A stretch of 64,000 bases of DNA from Blautia schinkii (GTDB lineage Bacteria > Bacillota > Clostridia > Lachnospirales > Lachnospiraceae). The number at the start of each line of letters is the position of its first letter. Position 1 is the stretch's first letter. Below the pieces are notes generated by a model that searched no databases, was not told the DNA's origin, and worked only from the letters and a program-made list of their open reading frames with translations. This document shows positions 58,879 to 64,000 of this stretch, one piece after another. The stretch spans positions 62,001-126,000 of the forward strand of contig NZ_JAAWUO010000002.1 of the NCBI RefSeq assembly GCF_013304825.1. Reading direction: 5' to 3'. Made by a program: the position numbers and the translations under genes.

Positions 58879-60447
58879 TTACTTTACCGTAAATCTGCAA
58901 AACTGCGCACAGCCTGTACTCTGTTTCTGTTCAGAGTGTACATACATTCCCACTGTACAGCCGGTAAAACCGCCTGACGCTTCTGTACACATATGGCTGA
59001 TATCCACCTCCCTGATTATACATTGTGATTTTTCTTCCGTCTCAGGCCGAATCAGCCATACCTGTGCCAGGCTTTGGTCTACGCTCAATCTCAGGGTCTG
59101 CATACCTCTTTTCTCTGTTTTCTTTTCTGCAAGTATCTTCTCTGTTCCATTGATACATACTGTGACATAGATATAGCCGTCTGCCCCCACTTCTCCATAT
59201 TCTGCCAGAAGATAATTCTGAGAATTCTGAAGATAGGCAATTCCGGCTCTGTCACCTTTTTCTCCTGCTTTTAACAAAAACTCCGTCTCTGCCTGAAATC
59301 TATGGTGCTTTTGTCTCACCGCAACATACGAAGGACTCCCATTATCCCCAATTGCCACAGCTTTTGCAGGAAGTTTTAAACATTCTTCCTGTTCATCTAT
59401 TGTATAAGCATTCGGCTGGGGATTTCTGAGCATCATAAAATCCGGTGGAAGCTTTTTATCTGTCATATTTTTGAAACTGTAATTTCTGACTTCATTCAGT
59501 TCTCCGGGCATAGAGTTATCCTTCTCACCAGGCAGACAGATTTCCTTTTCCAGCATTCCTACTCCCGGGTTTACCACCGGCCAGTCATCCTCCCACTCTA
59601 CCTTTGCCAGAAAAGTCTCTCTTCCCAGAAATGTCTTTCCGTCCACAGGTCTGCAGCCCAGAACAACCATAAACCAGTTTCCCTGTTCATCCTCAGTCAG
59701 ATCGCAATGTCCTACACAGGTAATCTCCGCATTTTTTCCCAAATGTCTGTGTGTCAGGATCGGATTTGTCCCTGCATATTCATAGGGGCCAAAAATATTT
59801 TTACTCCTGGCCACCATTTCACTGTGATGCTCCTCTGTTCCACCTTCTGCATGAAAAATATAGTAATAACCATTTCTTTTATAAAGATGAGGACCCTCCG
59901 GCCAGATTGCATTTCTCTGGAATCCATATAAAACAGGATGCGCCTCCCCTTCTAGCCTGAAAGTCTGCAAATCCAGCTTCTGTATCCATATTTCGCAATC
60001 ACCATTGTACCTGCCGCCACGGGAATTTTCTCTCTGCCCGATATAATAACAGGTTCCATCCTCATCAAAGAATAAGCTAGGGTCGATTCCCCTGGCATTT
60101 TCCAAAAAATGAGGCTCTGACCATGGACCCTGGGGATTTTTTGCAGTTACTATAAAATTTCCGCCGCCAGATACATTGGTAGTAATCAGATAAAAAGTTC
60201 CCTTATGCCACCGAAGTGTAGGAGCATAAATCCCCTCATTATGTTCACAGCCCTGTAAGGGCAGCTGGCTCTCCCGTGTCAATATATTTCCGATCTGCTC
60301 CCATTGTGCCAGATTTCTGCTGCGAAATACAGGAATTCCCGGAAAATATGCAAAAGTAGATGTAACCAGATAAAACCACTCTCCCACCCTGCATATGGAC
60401 GGATCCGGATAAAAGCCACTTAAAATCGGATTTTTACAAGTTATCAT
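58879..60447 (-). CDS. GH43 beta-xylosidase/alpha-L-arabinofuranosidase
   Basis: 522 residues, no signal peptide, so it acts on imported oligosaccharides. The five-blade propeller carries the GH43 acids: Asp15 (GFYPDPSICR), Asp122 (ARGIDPSLFF) and Glu184 (AIWPEGPHLY). The C-terminal ~200 residues are the beta-sandwich domain seen in GH43 subfamilies 11-12 (FQAETEFLLKAGEKGDRAGIAY). It likely removes xylose or arabinose from xylo-oligosaccharides. The ATG has GGGAGGAAATGATCA. It ends the locus ABC permease-GH3-CE4-GH43. Confidence 0.92.
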   Translation of the reverse strand: MITCKNPILSGFYPDPSICRVGEWFYLVTSTFAYFPGIPVFRSRNLAQWEQIGNILTRESQLPLQGCEHNEGIYAPTLRWHKGTFYLITTNVSGGGNFIVTAKNPQGPWSEPHFLENARGIDPSLFFDEDGTCYYIGQRENSRGGRYNGDCEIWIQKLDLQTFRLEGEAHPVLYGFQRNAIWPEGPHLYKRNGYYYIFHAEGGTEEHHSEMVARSKNIFGPYEYAGTNPILTHRHLGKNAEITCVGHCDLTEDEQGNWFMVVLGCRPVDGKTFLGRETFLAKVEWEDDWPVVNPGVGMLEKEICLPGEKDNSMPGELNEVRNYSFKNMTDKKLPPDFMMLRNPQPNAYTIDEQEECLKLPAKAVAIGDNGSPSYVAVRQKHHRFQAETEFLLKAGEKGDRAGIAYLQNSQNYLLAEYGEVGADGYIYVTVCINGTEKILAEKKTEKRGMQTLRLSVDQSLAQVWLIRPETEEKSQCIIREVDISHMCTEASGGFTGCTVGMYVHSEQKQSTGCAQFCRFTVK

Positions 60448-60533
60448 TGATCATTTCCTCCCGTAAATCAAATATGAAATCTGTAGACTCTCTTATATGC
60501 TTTTCAGCAAACCCTATATCAGTGAATGCCAGA

Positions 60534-61304
60534 TTATAAGATCTGGCACTCTCCATTTATTTTACAATATATTTTTATTTTTGATAAATTTTCTACATAG
60601 GTACATTCTGCATTGAATATCAGATTTCTGGCTGCATTCATATAATTCACATAATCCATATTAGTGGTATACCACACATTTTCATGGTTTGAAATCTTTC
60701 TGCAGAAGCTTTCCATTTGCTCCCATGTCTGTTCCCGGTCAAATTCAAAGCTGTGTCCCCATACATAGAGAAGAGGAAGCTTCTGATAATCTGGTTTGTG
60801 CAAAAACTTTTCTGCAATTCCCCTGAATGCATCATTGTGATGACAGGACGGAGTCCACCTCATAAAATCCTCCGGAATGCGGAAATTTTCTGTAGACTCC
60901 ACAATCCTGCTGTATGCAAACCCAAGATTCTTCAGGGTATTGATGACCCTTTCGTCATATTCTCCAAATGCATAAGAACATCCCCTGATAATCCTTCCCG
61001 TTTCTCTCTCCAGACTGCATCTGTCCTGATAAAATTCCTGAACCAGTCTTTCCTGCGAAAGATGTGTGGGATACTCATGTGCAACACCATGACAGGCAAT
61101 TTCATGTCCCTGATATAAGCTTTTCAGTTCTTGTGTTTTTATAAATCCTTCTGTATCCAAAGTTCCTGAGTTCAGATGAAATGTTGCTTTCAGATTATAT
61201 TTATTAAAAATATCAACCAGTCTTCTATCAAAAATCTGGCCATCATCATAGCTGAATGTAACTGCCCGGTCTTTCCACTGCGGATAAAACAATTCAAATT
61301 TCAC
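60534..61304 (-). CDS. CE4 polysaccharide deacetylase-family protein
   Basis: 256 residues, no signal peptide. The NodB core shows motif 1 TFSYDDGQIFDRR and motif 2 HGVAHEYPTHLS (zinc His), with later Arg/His blocks RGCSYAFGEYDERV, HHNDAF and LYVWGHSFEFD. The start is a GTG 4 bp after the GH3 stop, so it is translated by coupling. Cytosolic location and neighbours suggest removal of acetyl groups from imported xylo-oligosaccharides rather than from peptidoglycan; this is inference. The final ~25 residues are strand-rich. Confidence 0.85.
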   Translation of the reverse strand: MKFELFYPQWKDRAVTFSYDDGQIFDRRLVDIFNKYNLKATFHLNSGTLDTEGFIKTQELKSLYQGHEIACHGVAHEYPTHLSQERLVQEFYQDRCSLERETGRIIRGCSYAFGEYDERVINTLKNLGFAYSRIVESTENFRIPEDFMRWTPSCHHNDAFRGIAEKFLHKPDYQKLPLLYVWGHSFEFDREQTWEQMESFCRKISNHENVWYTTNMDYVNYMNAARNLIFNAECTYVENLSKIKIYCKINGECQIL

Positions 61305-61308
61305 AAGC

Positions 61309-63408
61309 TCAGTCTTCTTTCTCCCAGATTATCTTTACAGGTTCTGTTCCGGTAAGCTCTATACTTCTTTCATCCGGCTGGCTGCAGCCTGCAAAAATCT
61401 CATATTTCCTGCCATCCTCTACGCGTTCTCCATTTTCATTTACCACTGTAAATGCCTTTTCCCAGACAGGAACCATAACTTTTCTGCGTTCTCCTGCTTT
61501 TATAAAAATTCTCTGGAATCCTCCCAGTGCAGGATTTGGAATTGCATTTTTACTGTCAAGATTTTTTACATAAACCTGGACAACTTCCTCAGTATCTGCA
61601 TTACCCTTATTATATACTTCTGCCTCTACTGTTATCTTCCGTCCGCACTGTCTTACCTCTGCATTTTCTACTTTTACATTGCTGTAGGTAAGTCCATATC
61701 CAAAGGGGAACTGTGCTTTTCCCTCCATATAACGATAGGTTCTGCCTTTCATGGAATAATCTGTAAATTCCGGAAGTTCTTCAAGGCTCTCGTAAAAGGT
61801 AACCGGAAGTTTGCCGGATGGGGAGTTTTCCCCAAACAGAATTTTTGCTGCCGCTTTTCCGCCCTGACTTCCCGGATACCACAGAACCATAACTGCATCA
61901 AATTTCTCTGCTGCATAGCTCATATCAATATCACTTCCTGCCATCAGACAAAGAACCACCGGTTTTCCGGAACCAGCCATTGCTTCCATTAAATCAATCT
62001 GGGACTGAGGAAGCTTCAGGCTCTCTTTATCTCCGGATGCATAGCTGTTTCCGGTATCTCCTTCTTCACCCTCCAGTGTCTCATCCAGACCTACACAAAG
62101 AATCACCACATCACTGTTTTCTGCAACGATCTTAGCTTCCGCAAGACGATCTCTGCTGAATGCCAGAGGTTCTGTTCTGTCTCTAAACAACTCGCTTCCT
62201 ACAGAACTAAGAATTCTCACATCCTCACCTACATAATCCTGGATTCCCTCCTGGATTGTAATATATCTGGATGCAGTTCCATGATAATTTCCAATCAAAG
62301 CCTTTCTGCTGTCTGCATTAGGTCCCACAATTCCGATTGTTTTGATATCCTCTTTTTTTAATGGAAGAATTCCATTATTCTTCAAAAGTACAAAACTCTT
62401 CGCTGCTGCTTTCTCTGCTGCTGCCAGATGTTCTGCTGATTCTACTTCCCTATAGGAAATATTATCATATTCACTGCCATCAAATAGCCCAAGAAGATAT
62501 CTGGTAGTAAAAAGTCTTACTGCTGATTCTGTAATCCTTTCCTCTGTGACAAGCCCCTTTTCATATGCTTTCATAATATGAAGATATGTATTTCCACAGT
62601 TCAGATCGCAGCCATTATTAATGGCAAGTGCTGCTGACTCATAAGCCGTATTAGTCACCATATGATGTTCATGGAAATCTCTGATCGCCCAGCAGTCTGA
62701 TACAAAATGTCCCTGGAACTTCCAGTCATCTCTCAGTTTTTTCTGCAGAGCAGGGCTTCCACAGCAGGGTTCTCCATTTGTGCGGTTATATGCTCCCATA
62801 ACTGCCTCTACATCAGCCTCCTCTACCAGGCTTTCAAATGCAGGCAGATACGTTTCTTCCATATCTTTTGCAGATGCCTTTGCATCAAACTCATGTCTGA
62901 TCGCTTCCGGTCCGGAATGCACTGCAAAATGCTTTGCACATGCCGCAGCTTTCATAGTTTCTCCATTACCCTGAAGAGCTTTTACAAAAGCTACTCCAAG
63001 CTCTTTGGTCAGATACGGATCTTCCCCGTAAGTTTCATGACCTCTGCCCCATCTCGGATCACGGAAAATATTTACATTGGGGGACCAGAATGTCAGTCCT
63101 TTATAAATATCTCTGTCTTCTTCACTGGAATATGCATTGTATTTTGCACGTCCTTCTGTTGCTACAATATCTGCCATTTCAGCTACGCAATCTCTGTCAA
63201 ATGTGGCAGCCATGCCAATTGCCTGCGGAAATACAGTTGCCTGTCCTGCCCTGGCTACCCCGTGAAGTCCTTCATTCCACCAATTATAAGCAGGGACACC
63301 AAGTCTCTTTATAGCCGGCGCATCATATCTTAACTGACTGGCTTTTTCTTCCAGTGTCATTTTGGATACCAGTTCCTGTGCTTTCTTTCTTGCCTCGTCT
63401 CTGTTCAT
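61309..63408 (-). CDS. GH3 beta-glucosidase/beta-xylosidase
   Basis: 699 residues, cytosolic. The (a/b)8 domain has WWNEGLHGVAR, FWSPNVNIFRDPRWGRGHETYGEDP, CAKHFAVHSG and the nucleophile Asp238 in GHFVSDCWAIRDF. The second domain (KSFVLLKNNGILPL; CVGLDETLEGEEGDT) supplies the acid/base region, and a fibronectin-III-like domain (VVQVYVKNLDSKNAIPNPALGGFQRI) ends the protein. DCWAIRD is near the xylosidase type (SDCxA). With GH43 and CE4 it forms a xylan-oligosaccharide set. AAGGAGG stands before the ATG, 32 bp after the permease stop. Confidence 0.93.
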   Translation of the reverse strand: MNRDEARKKAQELVSKMTLEEKASQLRYDAPAIKRLGVPAYNWWNEGLHGVARAGQATVFPQAIGMAATFDRDCVAEMADIVATEGRAKYNAYSSEEDRDIYKGLTFWSPNVNIFRDPRWGRGHETYGEDPYLTKELGVAFVKALQGNGETMKAAACAKHFAVHSGPEAIRHEFDAKASAKDMEETYLPAFESLVEEADVEAVMGAYNRTNGEPCCGSPALQKKLRDDWKFQGHFVSDCWAIRDFHEHHMVTNTAYESAALAINNGCDLNCGNTYLHIMKAYEKGLVTEERITESAVRLFTTRYLLGLFDGSEYDNISYREVESAEHLAAAEKAAAKSFVLLKNNGILPLKKEDIKTIGIVGPNADSRKALIGNYHGTASRYITIQEGIQDYVGEDVRILSSVGSELFRDRTEPLAFSRDRLAEAKIVAENSDVVILCVGLDETLEGEEGDTGNSYASGDKESLKLPQSQIDLMEAMAGSGKPVVLCLMAGSDIDMSYAAEKFDAVMVLWYPGSQGGKAAAKILFGENSPSGKLPVTFYESLEELPEFTDYSMKGRTYRYMEGKAQFPFGYGLTYSNVKVENAEVRQCGRKITVEAEVYNKGNADTEEVVQVYVKNLDSKNAIPNPALGGFQRIFIKAGERRKVMVPVWEKAFTVVNENGERVEDGRKYEIFAGCSQPDERSIELTGTEPVKIIWEKED

Positions 63409-63440
63409 ACAAGCCTCCTTTTACACATTCCTTTCATACA

Positions 63441-64000
63441 TCATCCTTTTACAGCACCTGTAGTCAGACCTTCTACAATCTGATTACTGAACAGGCAGTA
63501 TACAATAACGGTAGGTGCAATTGCGATAATGATTGCTGCGAACATCTGTACATAGTTTGTGGCATATGGTCCTACGAAATATGTAAGTGTTACAGGCAGT
63601 GTTTTCTTTGCCGGATCTGAGACAAATACCATAGCCATCAGCAGCTCATTCCAGTTACCTACGAATGTCATAAGACCTGAAACAAAGAATCCTGTTCTGC
63701 AAAGGGGAAGTGCGATTCTGAAAAAGCATCCATAAATTCCACATCCGTCAATGGCTGCTGCCTCAAATAATTCTCCAGGCATAGATTTGAAAAATCCTGT
63801 CAGAAGGAAAATAGTCATCGGAAGGGAAAACGTAATATACGGGATCATCAGACCTACTCTTGAGTTAGTCAATCCCAGCCCTGCAAAACGTACGAACAGC
63901 GGAATCAGGATACAATGTACCGGAACCATCATTCCGATCAGGAAAAATGTGTGTGCTGCTTCTGATAATTTCCAATGCATTCTTGCAATGGCAAATGCTG
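63441..64000 (-). CDS. Carbohydrate ABC transporter permease (MalG/LacG type), 5' end off right edge
   Basis: The frame is open to the window end; about 186 codons are visible, with four to five membrane helices. The EAA loop that docks the ATPase is ELFEAAAIDGCGIYGCFFRIALPLC. The C-terminus (SNQIVEGLTTGAVKG) is the standard MalG-family ending. It imports oligosaccharides with a second permease and a binding protein that should lie beyond the edge, upstream in the same operon as the three carbohydrate-active enzymes. Confidence 0.92.
   Translation of the reverse strand, partial: AFAIARMHWKLSEAAHTFFLIGMMVPVHCILIPLFVRFAGLGLTNSRVGLMIPYITFSLPMTIFLLTGFFKSMPGELFEAAAIDGCGIYGCFFRIALPLCRTGFFVSGLMTFVGNWNELLMAMVFVSDPAKKTLPVTLTYFVGPYATNYVQMFAAIIIAIAPTVIVYCLFSNQIVEGLTTGAVKG

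Overview
The window looks like a chromosomal segment of a Gram-positive, strictly anaerobic gut Firmicute of the Lachnospiraceae type (Blautia / Ruminococcus torques-like). This rests on moderate G+C, strong AGGAGG ribosome sites, Lachnospiraceae-style secreted Pro/Thr-rich NlpC/P60 and choline-binding-like wall proteins, a DUF6077 membrane protein, oxygen-sensitive class I fumarase, Hdr-type electron-transfer proteins and plant-polysaccharide enzymes. Species is an inference; there is no rRNA or marker gene in the window. Almost everything is on the minus strand; the exceptions are a small wall protein (8982-9497), a cytidylate-kinase-like protein (21257-21844) and a broken transposase (58263-58726).

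Layout. 1-4.8 kb: envelope genes (DUF4203 membrane protein, secreted transglutaminase, NlpC/P60 hydrolase, PLC-like protein). 5-9 kb: metA, ligA and a pseudouridine synthase whose 3' end overlaps ligA by 182 bp. 9-12.7 kb: wall/SH3 proteins, tRNA-Arg(CCG) and a possibly split membrane protein. 12.7-16.3 kb: three-subunit molybdenum hydroxylase (xanthine dehydrogenase type). 16.4-28.1 kb: GH13 glucosidase, GNAT, M28 peptidase, kinase, DUF362, esterase, ThrH, AGCS symporter, MgtE. 28.3-39.4 kb: the centrepiece, described below. 39.8-46.5 kb: L,D-transpeptidase, two tandem aconitase-family small/large pairs and a FliB-like protein. 46.5-51.3 kb: MATE exporter, collagen-like protein with its glycosyltransferase, CmpB-like membrane protein. 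51.4-56 kb: riboflavin operon under an FMN riboswitch, with a HAD phosphatase at its end. 56-58.9 kb: a decay island with IS ends and broken genes. 58.9-64 kb: hemicellulose locus (GH43, CE4, GH3, ABC permease), cut by the right edge.

The most notable system is the 10.5-kb run 39360->28852: hdrB-hdrC-hdrA-mvhD-flxC-flxB-flxA-frdB-frdA-fumA-fumB. It joins a complete heterodisulfide-reductase/Flx-type NADH electron-bifurcation module to a soluble fumarate reductase without membrane anchor and to a two-subunit fumarase. My inference is that NADH electrons are split between fumarate (high potential) and ferredoxin (low potential), so that malate -> fumarate -> succinate would become an energy-conserving ferredoxin-reducing route. 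A near-perfect Rex-type operator sits 58 bp upstream of hdrB, which fits control by the NADH/NAD+ ratio. Biochemistry is not shown by the sequence.

Other points of interest are a 52-aa gene with a consensus promoter embedded in a GC palindrome ahead of mgtE, families of palindromic intergenic repeats, and several genes caught in the act of decay.
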